64,000 nucleotides of DNA, from contig CALMVZ010000002.1 of the NCBI GenBank assembly GCA_937873155.1, positions 62,001 to 126,000 of the forward strand, read 5' to 3'. The position numbers and the translations under genes were made by a program. The notes beneath the pieces were generated by a model. It was given only the letters and a program-made list of their open reading frames with translations. It was not told the DNA's origin and did no database searches. Below are positions 17,722 through 27,450 of this stretch, in pieces (the first letter of the stretch is position 1; every line of letters starts with the position of its first letter). This DNA comes from an uncultured Bacteroidota bacterium. Its GTDB lineage: Bacteria; Bacteroidota; Bacteroidia; B-17B0; Aurantibacillaceae.

Positions 17722-18978
17722 ATGAAAAAACTTATACCCTTCTTATTTATTATAGCTTATTTAACCTCAAACGCGCAAACCGCTGTTTCAGGAAGCATCT
17801 TATCAAATACAGTATGGCCGCTTTCCGGGAGTCCGTATATCGTATCCGGAAACCTTGTTGTTTTCAGCGGCGTAACGCTTACTGTAGATCCGGGCGTAAC
17901 CGTAAAATTCAATTCTGGCGCTTCACTTGAAGTCCGCGGCACATTATCAGCCATTGGTACAAAAGTGGACTCTATCACTTTTACATCTAACTCCCTTACA
18001 CCAACTAAAGGCTCATGGGGAGGTATCAAGGCTATCGGAACAACAAACCCACTAGGTGTAGGCAACCAGATCACCATGGTTTTTGTAAAGGGTTTGTATG
18101 CCAATAGGTTTATTGATCTTGATCTCGCCTATCATGGTCCGTATGTTTTTAAACACAGTTATTTCGCGAATAACAATAAGGTCAACCACGATGGAGGAAT
18201 GCCCTCCACAACTTTTGACAGATGCAAATTCGAATTCAATACACTTGGATTAGATTATTGCCAGTTTAGCTCAAGGGTTAGTAATAGTGAATTTATAAAT
18301 AATACAGACGGTTTAAGCGGATTCGGCATTGTGGATTCCTGTTATTTTTCAAACAATACAGGAATCGCATTATCACCTTATGGCATTACACGTGGCTGTA
18401 CAGTTGTAAATAATAACATTGGCGTTAACTGTATGTTCAATGGTGTTAATAATACTTTTATAAACAACAATGTTTCCAATAATTTCAATGGTGTTGAGAT
18501 CCTAACGTATTTTAACGGCTCAATTACTTTTACAAATAATTTCATTTGTAATAATTCCAATTATAATATCCGTTTGTTAACAGCCAATAATGCAGATCTT
18601 TCGGGCAATTGCTGGTGTTCAAACAACGCAGGCACCATTGCTTCAAAAATTTATGATGGCAATATCAATACAGCCTACGGATTGGTTAATTTCACCCCTT
18701 TCAATACCAACTGCTCAATAACCGGACTTAACGAAGCTGTTTTAAATAATGCTTCTGTTTCATTTTACCCAAATCCTTTCCGTGAAGCACTCCATGTTTC
18801 TATAGAAAACGACGGGCCTTCGGAACTGATCTTATACGATGTTACATCGAAGGAAGTACTAAAGGAAAAATTTATCCGGAAAACCAACATATTAACTCAT
18901 CAGCTTGTTAGTGGCGTATATTTTTACCGGATACTTAATGACACTGAAGTATTACAAGGGAAGATCATCAAAAACTAA
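17722..18978 (+). CDS. secreted beta-helix protein with T9SS type A sorting domain
   Basis: 418 aa from the ATG at 17722, chosen because it begins a clean signal peptide (MKKLIPFLFIIAYLTSNAQ). Residues about 25-340 contain GVTLTVDPGVTVKFNSGASL, a common start of periplasmic/extracellular beta-helices, and repeated Asn-rich strands (FINNNVSNNFNGV, FTNNFICNNSNYN). The end, with FYPNPF, LILYDVTSKEV and GVYFYRILNDTEVLQGKIIKN, is a T9SS C-terminal sorting domain. It should be exported and anchored on the surface. No catalytic residues can be named; it is a second beta-helix cargo next to the one at 9687-11186, with little shared sequence. Confidence 0.85.
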   Translation: MKKLIPFLFIIAYLTSNAQTAVSGSILSNTVWPLSGSPYIVSGNLVVFSGVTLTVDPGVTVKFNSGASLEVRGTLSAIGTKVDSITFTSNSLTPTKGSWGGIKAIGTTNPLGVGNQITMVFVKGLYANRFIDLDLAYHGPYVFKHSYFANNNKVNHDGGMPSTTFDRCKFEFNTLGLDYCQFSSRVSNSEFINNTDGLSGFGIVDSCYFSNNTGIALSPYGITRGCTVVNNNIGVNCMFNGVNNTFINNNVSNNFNGVEILTYFNGSITFTNNFICNNSNYNIRLLTANNADLSGNCWCSNNAGTIASKIYDGNINTAYGLVNFTPFNTNCSITGLNEAVLNNASVSFYPNPFREALHVSIENDGPSELILYDVTSKEVLKEKFIRKTNILTHQLVSGVYFYRILNDTEVLQGKIIKN

Positions 18979-18992
18979 ATCTCGTTCGCCCC

Positions 18993-20006
18993 ATGAAATT
19001 CATTCCTGAATTAGCAGGTCTCAGGGGTTTAGCAGCTACAATGGTGTTTGTTGCCCATGCAGCCATAGATGGATTTCTGCCAAAGTTTATCGCCAACACT
19101 TATGGCAAACTCGGATTGATCTGTTTTTTTATTCTGAGCGGGTATCTTATTGCACAAGTGTACTTATACAAAACATTTAACAAAGAAAATTCGAAAAATT
19201 ATTTGCTCGCCCGCCTGGCCCGCATCGCCCCTGTTTATTTGTTAGTGATCCTTGCTTCATTTGTTATTTCGAATTTCATTTACCCTGACTTTCATTATGA
19301 TTTTACTGATAAGACAAAATTCTTACTAAGTCTTTTATTCATCAATACACCTTACGAGCCCTGGACCATTCCAGTTGAGGTTCAATTCTATTTTTGTTTT
19401 CTTTTATTCTGGTATCTGTATTCTTCAGAAAAGATCAATCGCAGGCTGTTGTATATTGCGCCTATATTCCTTTTGCTACCTTCATTTGGTTACATGTATC
19501 TCTATCACAAAGTACCTCATGTTATGCCCTCTTTTTCGATCTTCTTCTTTTTAGGCGTCTACATTTCACTCCTCCATCAAAAAGGATATTTTGAAAAGTT
19601 AACCGCAAAGACCCCTCTGTTTGTTTCGCTTATTTTTTTATTTATTCTGGCAATAGGCATGCCTTTACTAAGAAGAAAACTGGGAGTTTACATTACTGTC
19701 ACGTGGTATGATCCTCTTTTAATTTTAACAGCTTGTATCCCGTTCATTTTAATAATTACAAAGCCTGGACATTTTTTTATTCTAAAATTAAAACCGATCA
19801 TTTTTATGAGTGAGATCTCTTATGGCTTTTATTTGATTCACAGGCCGCTAATGAAGATCGCGACAGAACATTTCGGCACGACTCCATTAATAGGAATAAC
19901 ATTGCTTGTCATTTGTATACTATTATCCTGGATAAGCTTTAAATTCATTGAAGTTCCCGCAAGGAAATTCATTGAAGCCAGGTTAAAGCAACCTGTAACG
20001 GCTTAA
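18993..20006 (+). CDS. acyltransferase 3 family membrane protein (OafA-like)
   Basis: 337 aa with about ten hydrophobic segments. It opens [20 protein letters not shown], the family signature whose His is needed for acyl transfer, and has a late [10 protein letters not shown] motif. Such enzymes acetylate or acylate sugars of O-antigen, capsule or peptidoglycan at the inner membrane. There is no SGNH domain, so this is the short form. It lies 14 bases downstream of the beta-helix gene and overlaps the convergent purC by 4 bases. The acceptor sugar is unknown. Confidence 0.88.
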   Translation: MKFIPELAGLRGLAATMVFVAHAAIDGFLPKFIANTYGKLGLICFFILSGYLIAQVYLYKTFNKENSKNYLLARLARIAPVYLLVILASFVISNFIYPDFHYDFTDKTKFLLSLLFINTPYEPWTIPVEVQFYFCFLLFWYLYSSEKINRRLLYIAPIFLLLPSFGYMYLYHKVPHVMPSFSIFFFLGVYISLLHQKGYFEKLTAKTPLFVSLIFLFILAIGMPLLRRKLGVYITVTWYDPLLILTACIPFILIITKPGHFFILKLKPIIFMSEISYGFYLIHRPLMKIATEHFGTTPLIGITLLVICILLSWISFKFIEVPARKFIEARLKQPVTA

Positions 20007-20947
20007 AGTTTAGCTAAAAAATCACCTACTCTATCCTCAATTTCCCTATTGAAATTAAGAGCATCGTGTTTTACGAATTTTTCACCCGTTACTTTCTCAT
20101 ATAGTTCGATATAACGGTCAGAAATTTCTTTTACCCACTCATCATTCATTTTGGGAACAGATTGTCCTTCTTTTCCCTGGAAACCATTTTCGATCAACCA
20201 GCGGCGAACGAACTCTTTACTTAACTGCTTTTGTTCCTCACCTTTTTCCTGGCGCTCTTCGTAACCTTCTTTATAAAAATAACGAGATGAATCAGGTGTA
20301 TGGATCTCATCCATCAACGTAACTTTCCCATCATATAAACCGAATTCATATTTAGTATCAACCAGGATTAATCCCATTCTATTGGCGATCTCCTGTCCAC
20401 GCTGGTACAATGCTCTTGTATATTTTTCCAATTGAACATAATACTTTTCTTCAACGATGCCTTGTTTCAGAATTTCTTCACGACTGATATCTTCATCATG
20501 ACCTTCAGAAGCTTTTGTGGTTGGCGTAATAATTGGTTCAGGGAATTTATCATTCTCTTTCAATCCGTCAGGCATTTTCACACCACATAAAACACGGAGA
20601 CCAGAGTTATAAGTCCGGGCAGCGTGACCCGCAACATAACCTCGGATCACCATTTCCACTTTAAAAGGCTCACACATTTTTCCAACGCTTACATTAGGAT
20701 GTGGCGTTCCCAACAACCAATTCGGAACAATATCTTTTGTTGCATCTAAGAATTTCTTAGCTATCAAATTCAATACCTGGCCTTTGTAAGGTATTCCACG
20801 GGGCAGGACAACATCAAATGCGCTAATACGGTCGCTTGCCACCATTACTAAATATTTACCATCGATCGTATAAACATCACGCACTTTACCTTTATAAACT
20901 TTCGTTTGCTTCGGGAATTTGAAATTGGTTTCTGTAATTGAGTTCAT
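20003..20947 (-). CDS. purC: phosphoribosylaminoimidazole-succinocarboxamide synthase
   Basis: 314 aa from the ATG at 20947 ([14 protein letters not shown]). The ATG at 20974 adds 9 residues and would overlap the upstream kinase gene, so it is less likely. [11 protein letters not shown] and [19 protein letters not shown] are SAICAR synthetase signatures (ATP and substrate binding), and DTKYEFG followed by [12 protein letters not shown] completes the site. It performs purine synthesis step 7, joining Asp to CAIR. It is the longer Bacteroidota/eukaryote-like form, not the 237-aa E. coli type. Confidence 0.95.
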   Translation of the reverse strand: MNSITETNFKFPKQTKVYKGKVRDVYTIDGKYLVMVASDRISAFDVVLPRGIPYKGQVLNLIAKKFLDATKDIVPNWLLGTPHPNVSVGKMCEPFKVEMVIRGYVAGHAARTYNSGLRVLCGVKMPDGLKENDKFPEPIITPTTKASEGHDEDISREEILKQGIVEEKYYVQLEKYTRALYQRGQEIANRMGLILVDTKYEFGLYDGKVTLMDEIHTPDSSRYFYKEGYEERQEKGEEQKQLSKEFVRRWLIENGFQGKEGQSVPKMNDEWVKEISDRYIELYEKVTGEKFVKHDALNFNREIEDRVGDFLAKL

Positions 20948-20955
20948 AGTATCTG

Positions 20956-21984
20956 TCAGTTGTTGATTGTCCATGTAGTTAAACCTTGTTGCGTGAATTT
21001 GAACGGCTGCGCTCTGCCGCCTAATTGTTCAATTGCTTTTAATACTTTCATTTTTGTAACGAGCGGACAAAAGAAGAACATAAATCCGCCGCCGCCGGCT
21101 CCTGAAATTTTTCCTCCTGTTGCGCCGCTTTTGATAGCTGTATTATAAATATTGTCGATCAGGTCATTCGAAATTGAATGCGCCATATTCTTTTTGTTAT
21201 TCCATCCGAAGCTTAAGATCTCTCCTAATTTATTCAATTCGCCGCGCAGCAAAGCATCCTTCATCTGATGCGCCTGCTCTTTTAAATTATGCATGGCATC
21301 AACAGATTTTTCATTCTTGTCTTTTACGTTTTGTACCTGCTCGTTAATGATAGTTGCCGATAAACGCTGCGTTGCTGTAAAATATAAAAGTAGATTCAAC
21401 TCTAATTCATTCAGAATTTCAGGTTTTAATTGAAGAGGGTTTACGATAACTCTATCGTTTGCTAAAAACTCAATATAATTTACGCCGCCGAATGTTGCAG
21501 CGTACTGATCTTGCTTACCTCCTGACATATTCAGATCAACACGTTCGATCTCATAAGCTAAATGCGCGATATCGTATTTTCCTAATGGCAATTTCATCCA
21601 TTCAATGAATGCGCCCAATAAAGAAACAACGATCGTAGAAGAAGTTCCTAAACCTGAACCCTGTGGCGCTTCAATAAATGAAGTTAAACGGAATGATAAT
21701 GGTTTTAATTTAAATTGTTTGATCACGCGGTTATAAACACCTATGAATAATTCAAATCCTTCAACTAATTCTAAATTTTCTTTTGAATCTAAAACCAAAC
21801 ATTTATCCGAACCATCAATGCAGAATTCTATCTTCCCGTTATTCAATGGTTCCAATGAAGCGTAAGCATACAGATCTATAGTCGCATTTAAGATCGCACC
21901 TCCATAAATATCCGAGTATGGAGAAACGTCTGTTCCGCCACCAGCTAATCCAATTCGTAAAGGTGCTTTGCTTCTTATAACCAT
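20956..21984 (-). CDS. GHMP kinase, D-glycero-D-manno-heptose 7-phosphate kinase-like
   Basis: 342 aa from the ATG at 21984 ([19 protein letters not shown]), the family N-terminus; an ATG at 22008 adds 8 residues. The ATP loop [12 protein letters not shown] and the C-terminal [19 protein letters not shown] are GHMP motifs, and [12 protein letters not shown] is typical of HddA-type sugar kinases that feed GDP-heptose or related sugars into surface polysaccharides. No gmhA/gmhB/hddC lies beside it, so the sugar is uncertain. Eight bases separate it from purC. Confidence 0.82.
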   Translation of the reverse strand: MVIRSKAPLRIGLAGGGTDVSPYSDIYGGAILNATIDLYAYASLEPLNNGKIEFCIDGSDKCLVLDSKENLELVEGFELFIGVYNRVIKQFKLKPLSFRLTSFIEAPQGSGLGTSSTIVVSLLGAFIEWMKLPLGKYDIAHLAYEIERVDLNMSGGKQDQYAATFGGVNYIEFLANDRVIVNPLQLKPEILNELELNLLLYFTATQRLSATIINEQVQNVKDKNEKSVDAMHNLKEQAHQMKDALLRGELNKLGEILSFGWNNKKNMAHSISNDLIDNIYNTAIKSGATGGKISGAGGGGFMFFFCPLVTKMKVLKAIEQLGGRAQPFKFTQQGLTTWTINN

Positions 21985-22032
21985 TTTATTTCTTACTTCA
22001 CTATTCAAATGTTCTATTGTTAAAGTATTCGA

Positions 22033-22521
22033 TCACTTCATATTTACAAATTGCAATGGAACATCATACTTACCTTTCTCGCATATAGCGATCACTTTTT
22101 GCAATTCATCAATGCTTTTACTGCTCACACGAATGATCTCATCCATTTTTTGAGCAGTCACTTTGAGTTTAGCATCTTTAATATCTTTCATTATCTTTTT
22201 CGAACTTTCAGCATCAATTCCTTGTCGGGCCGTTATATCTTTTTTGATCATTGGTCCGCTCGGGTAATGCGCTTTTTTCTCGTCCAGTGAACGCGGATCT
22301 AAACCTTGCTTTATCATTCTGCTGTGGATCGCACCTAAAATTGCATCCAGGCGCATTTCATTCTCTGTAGTGATATTGATGATCAGATCTTTTTTATTCA
22401 GTTCAACTGTGCTCTTGCTGTCTTTAAAATCCCAGCGGTTCAATATCTCCCTTTTAGCAACATTGATAGCATTATCTAATGTTTGCCCGTCTACTTTACT
22501 GCTTATGTCAAATGAAGGCAT
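22033..22521 (-). CDS. yajQ: YajQ family nucleotide-binding protein
   Basis: 162 aa, the family length. It starts MPSFDISSKVDGQTLDNAIN and contains LNRWDFKDSKS and QGIDAESSKKIMKDIKDAKLKV, all conserved YajQ segments forming two ferredoxin-like folds. Members bind nucleotides or RNA, and some bind cyclic di-GMP. Cytoplasmic. A TAAATTTG box on the minus strand (forward 22545-22552) lies about 25 bases before the ATG and could be its -7 element. Confidence 0.93.
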   Translation of the reverse strand: MPSFDISSKVDGQTLDNAINVAKREILNRWDFKDSKSTVELNKKDLIINITTENEMRLDAILGAIHSRMIKQGLDPRSLDEKKAHYPSGPMIKKDITARQGIDAESSKKIMKDIKDAKLKVTAQKMDEIIRVSSKSIDELQKVIAICEKGKYDVPLQFVNMK

Positions 22522-22603
22522 TTCTTAACTACTTTTGTGTCGGTCAAATTTAACAAAAAGGCTAAAAAAGCATAACCTTAGTTTACACATTTAATTAACT
22601 TTT

Positions 22604-23353
22604 TTGAGAGTATTTTACGGCATATTTCTTATTCTTTCACTGTGCCTGTCCTGTACCCAGGAAAGCACCTCCGTCATTGTGAAAAATAAGCCCGCTCAGG
22701 TTAAAACCGATACTATTCCACAGGAAAAACCCACACGAGACTCATCAGAATACGAGAAACTTTTTGTAAGGAACGGGCTCGTTAACATTAACGAATTTGA
22801 CCCTGACATCCGAGTTGTTCTACTATACAATACCGATAAGAATTTTTTAGGCAAGAGTTTTTATAAAGGCCTTGATCAATGTTACCTCCATTGCGATGTA
22901 GCCACAAAATTGAATCATGCTCAAAAAATATTAAAAAAAGAACATCCATTCTATAACCTTATTGTTTTTGACGCTACACGTCCGAATCACGTGCAAAAAA
23001 TGATGTGGGATTCACTAAAAATGAAACCGGTTGACAAATACAATTACGTGGCCCGGCCTGATGAATTATCCTTACACAATTTTGGGGCAGCTGTTGATGT
23101 TGGAATTATCAATGAAAATGGTGTTCTGCTGGATATGGGTACCTCATTCGATTTTTTCGGGGAATTAGCACAACCTAAATTAGAAAATGAAATGTTTTAC
23201 GCCGGAAAATTGAGCAAGCAGGCTTACAAAAACCGCTTAAAATTAAGGGAAATAATGAAAAAAGCAGGCTTTACACCTATTACCTCCGAATGGTGGCATT
23301 TTAATTCATGTTCCAAGCTATTTGCAGCAGAAAATTATAACTTAATCCCTTAG
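22604..23353 (+). CDS. M15 family D-Ala-D-Ala dipeptidase-like lipoprotein
   Basis: 249 aa starting at TTG 22604; no ATG is available and the TTG begins a lipoprotein signal (FLILSLCLSC, lipid-acceptor Cys14 or Cys17). Zinc-site motifs of VanX/DdpX peptidases are present: SLHNFGAAVD with Ser156, His158 and Asp165, and EWWH at 229-232. It would cleave D-Ala-D-Ala or related cell-wall dipeptides in the periplasm, most likely for peptidoglycan recycling; no van genes are near, so a resistance role is unlikely. Confidence 0.85.
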   Translation: MRVFYGIFLILSLCLSCTQESTSVIVKNKPAQVKTDTIPQEKPTRDSSEYEKLFVRNGLVNINEFDPDIRVVLLYNTDKNFLGKSFYKGLDQCYLHCDVATKLNHAQKILKKEHPFYNLIVFDATRPNHVQKMMWDSLKMKPVDKYNYVARPDELSLHNFGAAVDVGIINENGVLLDMGTSFDFFGELAQPKLENEMFYAGKLSKQAYKNRLKLREIMKKAGFTPITSEWWHFNSCSKLFAAENYNLIP

Positions 23354-23376
23354 TATTTTTGTAATTTTAAAGCTGT

Positions 23377-24615
23377 ATGGAACGCATAATTATTATTGGC
23401 GGCGGCTTTGCCGGTTTAAAATTAGCCCGCGACCTGAAAGGTACAGATAACGAAGTGTGGCTGTTCGATAAAAATAATTTTCACCAGTTCCAGCCATTAT
23501 TTTACCAGGTAGCAACAGCGGGTTTAGAACCAAGCTCCATTTCTTTTCCTTTGCGGAAGGTTTTTCAGGATCATAAAAATTTTCACGTCAGGGTAACAGA
23601 AGTGACAGGTATTGATCCGGCTAAAAATTCGATCACTACACCAATTGGAGAGTTTACCTATGACAAATTAATAATTGCCACCGGTGCCACCACTAATTTT
23701 TTCGGGAATAAGATCATAGAAAGCAATTCTATTCCAATGAAATCAGTGAATGAAGCTCTTTACCTCAGAAACAAGATCCTTCAGAATTTTGAAGATGCTT
23801 TATCAGTTTCAGAAGAAGAAAGGCAAGCTTTAATGAATATCGTTATTGTAGGTGGCGGAGCAACAGGTGTAGAAGTTTCCGGCGCTCTTGCAGAAATGAA
23901 AAGGTGCATTCTTCCTAAAGATTATCCCGAACTCGATTTTAAAAAGATGAATATTTACCTGATAGAAGCCGGCCCGAAAACGCTGGCAGCTATGTCAGAA
24001 GAATCCTCAGCCAAATCAAGGGAATATCTCGAGAAATTAGGCGTAAATGTGTGGACCGATACATTAGTAAAAACCTTTAACGGCAATGAAGTCGTGCTTG
24101 GTAACGAAAAAATACTTCCGACAAAAACCGTTGTGTGGAGCGCAGGAATTACAGGAAATATAATTAAAGGGCTTCCTGAAACTTCTGTTGCAAAAGGAAA
24201 TCGCTTTATAGTTGACCGGACCAATTTAATTCAGGGTTGCACTAACATTTACGCCATAGGTGATATTGCTCTGATGAAAACCGAGAAATTCCCTAACGGA
24301 CATCCACAAGTGGCAACCGTAGCTATTGAACAGGGAAAACTTTTAGCAAAAAATATAAAAAATAAGACCGCTGAACCCTATGAATACTCCAATAAGGGTT
24401 CTATGGCAACTATAGGTAAGAATTTAGCGGTGGTTGATCTCCCGAGATGGAAATTTCAGGGCTTTTTTGCCTGGCTGGTATGGATGGGGCTGCATCTTTT
24501 TCTTATTCTTGGGGTTAAGAATAAATTAATAATATTCGTAAATTGGCTGTGGAATTATTTTACGTTCGACGCATCGTTACGCTTAATTATTAAACCGTTT
24601 AAAAAACCTTTATGA
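23377..24615 (+). CDS. ndh: type II NADH dehydrogenase (NDH-2), FAD-dependent
   Basis: 412 aa. The FAD-binding GGGFAGLKLA motif at residues 8-17 and the NADH-binding IVGGGATGVEVSGAL motif near 165 are clear, with FAD ribose contact TNIYAIGD near 290. The hydrophobic C-terminal stretch (FFAWLVWMGLHLFLILGVKNK) anchors the protein to the inner membrane. It passes electrons from NADH to quinone without pumping protons. It overlaps the fumarylacetoacetase start by 4 bases (ATGA), so the two are translationally coupled. Confidence 0.92.
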   Translation: MERIIIIGGGFAGLKLARDLKGTDNEVWLFDKNNFHQFQPLFYQVATAGLEPSSISFPLRKVFQDHKNFHVRVTEVTGIDPAKNSITTPIGEFTYDKLIIATGATTNFFGNKIIESNSIPMKSVNEALYLRNKILQNFEDALSVSEEERQALMNIVIVGGGATGVEVSGALAEMKRCILPKDYPELDFKKMNIYLIEAGPKTLAAMSEESSAKSREYLEKLGVNVWTDTLVKTFNGNEVVLGNEKILPTKTVVWSAGITGNIIKGLPETSVAKGNRFIVDRTNLIQGCTNIYAIGDIALMKTEKFPNGHPQVATVAIEQGKLLAKNIKNKTAEPYEYSNKGSMATIGKNLAVVDLPRWKFQGFFAWLVWMGLHLFLILGVKNKLIIFVNWLWNYFTFDASLRLIIKPFKKPL

Positions 24616-25886
24616 GTTCTAAAGCCAATAACCCTTTATTGCAAAGTTGGAGAGAAGTTAAACCCGGAAGCGATTTCCCGATCCAGAATTTACCTTTTGG
24701 TTTATATTCCGATTCAAAAGTTTCGCATCATGCCTGCTCAGCAATCGGTGATTACATCATTGATCTTTATGAATTAGTCAGGAACGGTTATGCCGATGCA
24801 TTGAATATCCCTATTGAAGTTTTAAGAGACAATAGTTTAAATGATTTTATTGCTTTAGGAAAACAAACTACGAACGGTTTGCGTGAACGTTTATCAGAAC
24901 TATTAGTTGATACCAACCGTGAATTACAAGACCATAAAGAATTTCACTTTCTTGTTTTTAAAAGACAAAGTGATGTGAAGATGTTGCTGCCGATCCAAAT
25001 TGGTGATTATACAGATTTCTACAGCAGTATCGATCACGCCACAAATGTCGGCACTATGTTCCGCGATCCTGCGAATGCACTGTTACCTAACTGGAAACAT
25101 TTACCGGTTGGTTATCATGGAAGGGCTTCGAGTATTTGCGTAAGCGGACATTCATTTCACCGTCCGAAAGGCCAACAAAAACCACCTGATGCTGAGTTAC
25201 CTGTATTCGGACCGAGTAAATTATTAGATATTGAATTAGAAACTGCTTTCATTATTGGGAAATCCACCAAAATGGGAGAATCAGTTACTACTGATAAAGC
25301 CGATGAATATATTTTCGGTATGGTTCTGTTCAATGATTGGAGCGCACGAGATATCCAAACCTGGGAGTATGTTCCGTTAGGGCCATTCTTAGCGAAGAAT
25401 TTTGCTTCGACGATTTCTCCGTGGATAGTAACATTAGAAGCTTTAGAACCATTCAGAACAAGCGGGTACACGCAGGAACCAAAAGTATTGCCGTATTTGC
25501 AATATCACGGTGACAAAAATTTAGATATTAAGCTTGAAGTTTATTTAACTCCTGAAGGCGGGGAAGACAATAAGATCGCTACTTCCAATTATAAATACAT
25601 GTATTGGACCATGGAGCAGCAATTAGCGCATCACACTGTTAACGGTTGTAACATTAATGTTGGTGATATGATGGCGAGCGGAACAATTAGCGGCCCGGAA
25701 CCACATGAATACGGCAGTATGTTAGAATTGACATGGAAAGGAACTAAACCAATTAAATTAAAAGATGGAAGCGAACGTAAATTCGTGAATGATAATGACA
25801 CCATCACCATTAAAGGTTATTGCGAGAAAGGCAATGTGAGAATTGGTTTTGGCGAATGTAAAGCAAAACTGCTACCGGCTAAATAA
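24612..25886 (+). CDS. fahA: fumarylacetoacetase
   Basis: 424 aa, the size of the eukaryote-like FAH. LPVGYHGRASS, the metal-binding DIELETAFIIGK (E-x-E) and NDWSARDIQTWEYVPLGPF with its Asp are FAH signatures; the C-terminal SGTISGPEPHEYGSMLELTW is also conserved. It hydrolyses 4-fumarylacetoacetate to fumarate and acetoacetate, the last step of Tyr/Phe breakdown. No other gene of that route is in the window. It overlaps ndh by ATGA, which may simply supply reducing-power handling; REP-like palindromes follow it. Confidence 0.95.
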   Translation: MSSKANNPLLQSWREVKPGSDFPIQNLPFGLYSDSKVSHHACSAIGDYIIDLYELVRNGYADALNIPIEVLRDNSLNDFIALGKQTTNGLRERLSELLVDTNRELQDHKEFHFLVFKRQSDVKMLLPIQIGDYTDFYSSIDHATNVGTMFRDPANALLPNWKHLPVGYHGRASSICVSGHSFHRPKGQQKPPDAELPVFGPSKLLDIELETAFIIGKSTKMGESVTTDKADEYIFGMVLFNDWSARDIQTWEYVPLGPFLAKNFASTISPWIVTLEALEPFRTSGYTQEPKVLPYLQYHGDKNLDIKLEVYLTPEGGEDNKIATSNYKYMYWTMEQQLAHHTVNGCNINVGDMMASGTISGPEPHEYGSMLELTWKGTKPIKLKDGSERKFVNDNDTITIKGYCEKGNVRIGFGECKAKLLPAK

Positions 25887-25898
25887 TTTTCGATTAGA

Positions 25899-26056
25899 AG
25901 TCCGAAGGACTGAAATGATTATAATAAGAATCACTAAAAACAAATAAAACCCGAAGGGGTGAAATTCAGGATGTAAAATGCCACCCTTTCAGGGTTTAGA
26001 AATTGGGTCATAATTAGTTCTATAATAATTGCATCCCTTCGGGATTTATTCGGTAA
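25899..26056. repeat. cluster of four REP-like palindromes with GAA/TTC centres
   Basis: Four short palindromes follow the FAH gene: AGTCCgaaGGACT (25899-25911), AACCCgaaGGGGT (25948-25960), ACCCTttcAGGGT (25983-25995) and ATCCCttcGGGAT (26033-26045). The last is followed by TTATTCGGTAAA, which matches the tail of the units at 37.9-38.3 kb. The whole 214-bp gap holds no gene. Confidence 0.6.
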
Positions 26057-26100
26057 AAAAAAGAAATCAAGCCCAAAGAACTTGAAAGATCAAAAGACAA

Positions 26101-27450
26101 ATGCTTAAACAAAACAAACTTCCCATCGGCAAACAAATCGCTTATGCCTTTGGCATGATGGGATGGAGTATCATGATCAACCTCATCAGTGTTATTTTAA
26201 TTTACCTTTATTTACCTCCTGTAAACAGCGGACTTCCAAATTTAATAACCCAATCTGTTATTTTAGGTGCTTTTAATGTGATCGCAATTATTACAGCAAG
26301 CGGAAGGTTTGTTGACGCTATCTACGATCCTTTTATTGCGCAATTCAGCGACAGAAGTAAAAATCCCAAAGGTAGACGGATCCCGTTAATGAAGCTGGCA
26401 ATTGTTCCCTCATTTATATTCTGCTTCCTTATTTTTTATCCTTTGTACGAAAGAGAATGTACGGGCAATATTATTTGGCTTACTATAATGTTGATCGGAT
26501 TTTATATTTCTTCAACAACCTACATCATTCCTTACAATGCGCTTTTACCTGAGCTGGCTCCTACTTCTGAAGATAAAGTCAGGCTTTCTACCTGGCAATC
26601 GGTTGGTTTTGTATTTGGGGTTGGTATTGCTTCGAATGCTTTCAATTTAACGGATGAGTTGTTACCCGCACTTAATATGGAATCGCGGATCGCTGCCCTT
26701 CAACTATCTGTTCTTATCATGAGTTTATTTGCCGCAGGATGCATGTTGTTACCCGTTCTGGCAATCAATGAAAAAAAATATAGTGATGCCAAACCGAGTC
26801 ATGTCCCGATGAAAGCAGCTTTAAAACAAACGTTGACCAACAAGAATTTTTTATTATTTGTAGTAGCTGATTTCTCGTATTACATTTCAGTTACTATCAT
26901 CACATCCGGACTAATGTATTTTGTAACCGTCTTGTTGCGATTGGATGAACGTATAGGAAACAAATTAATGATCACAATGGTATTGATCTCATTCGTATTT
27001 TATCCCATCATCAATTATTTAGTAAAGCGGACCGGGAAAAAAATAGTTGTATTCATTTCACTTCTTCTTCTGTCGGTTACTTTTTTGGGTATCTATTTTT
27101 TAGGAAAAGCCCAGTTCGATCCGGAAGCCCAGATCTACGCCTTAATTGCACTCGCAGCAATTCCTCTCGCCTCTTTAAATATTTTACCTAATGCGATCCT
27201 TGCTGAGATCATTGAAAAGGACAGTAAAGATACAGGTGAAAATAAAGAAGCTATTTATTTTGCTGTGCGTTATTTCTTCGTGAAGATCGCCCAAACATTA
27301 GGCATTGCTTTGTTTGCTATGATGCTGATCTATGGTAAAGACATTGGAAATGACCTTGGAATACGCTTGAATGGAATTCTTGGGTTTTCTTTATGTTTAC
27401 TGGCAGCTTTGATCTTTACGAGATTCAAAGAGAAAAAACCTAACGCCTGA
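26101..27450 (+). CDS. MFS transporter, glycoside-pentoside-hexuronide (MelB-like) family
   Basis: 449 aa with about twelve hydrophobic segments. GRFVDAIYDPFIAQFSDRSK near residue 65 is the GPH-family motif (Asp residues that bind the coupling cation). The family includes sugar symporters, but also members beside lipid-modification genes. It converges with and overlaps by 11 bases the CFA-like gene that ends the lipid cluster, so a role in moving a lipid or lysolipid is possible; that link is inference only. Substrate unknown. Confidence 0.82.
   Translation: MLKQNKLPIGKQIAYAFGMMGWSIMINLISVILIYLYLPPVNSGLPNLITQSVILGAFNVIAIITASGRFVDAIYDPFIAQFSDRSKNPKGRRIPLMKLAIVPSFIFCFLIFYPLYERECTGNIIWLTIMLIGFYISSTTYIIPYNALLPELAPTSEDKVRLSTWQSVGFVFGVGIASNAFNLTDELLPALNMESRIAALQLSVLIMSLFAAGCMLLPVLAINEKKYSDAKPSHVPMKAALKQTLTNKNFLLFVVADFSYYISVTIITSGLMYFVTVLLRLDERIGNKLMITMVLISFVFYPIINYLVKRTGKKIVVFISLLLLSVTFLGIYFLGKAQFDPEAQIYALIALAAIPLASLNILPNAILAEIIEKDSKDTGENKEAIYFAVRYFFVKIAQTLGIALFAMMLIYGKDIGNDLGIRLNGILGFSLCLLAALIFTRFKEKKPNA

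Noticed and set aside
22604-23353. VanX-type vancomycin resistance gene
   Set aside because: M15 motifs fit, but it is a lipoprotein with no vanA/H-like neighbours; wall recycling is simpler.
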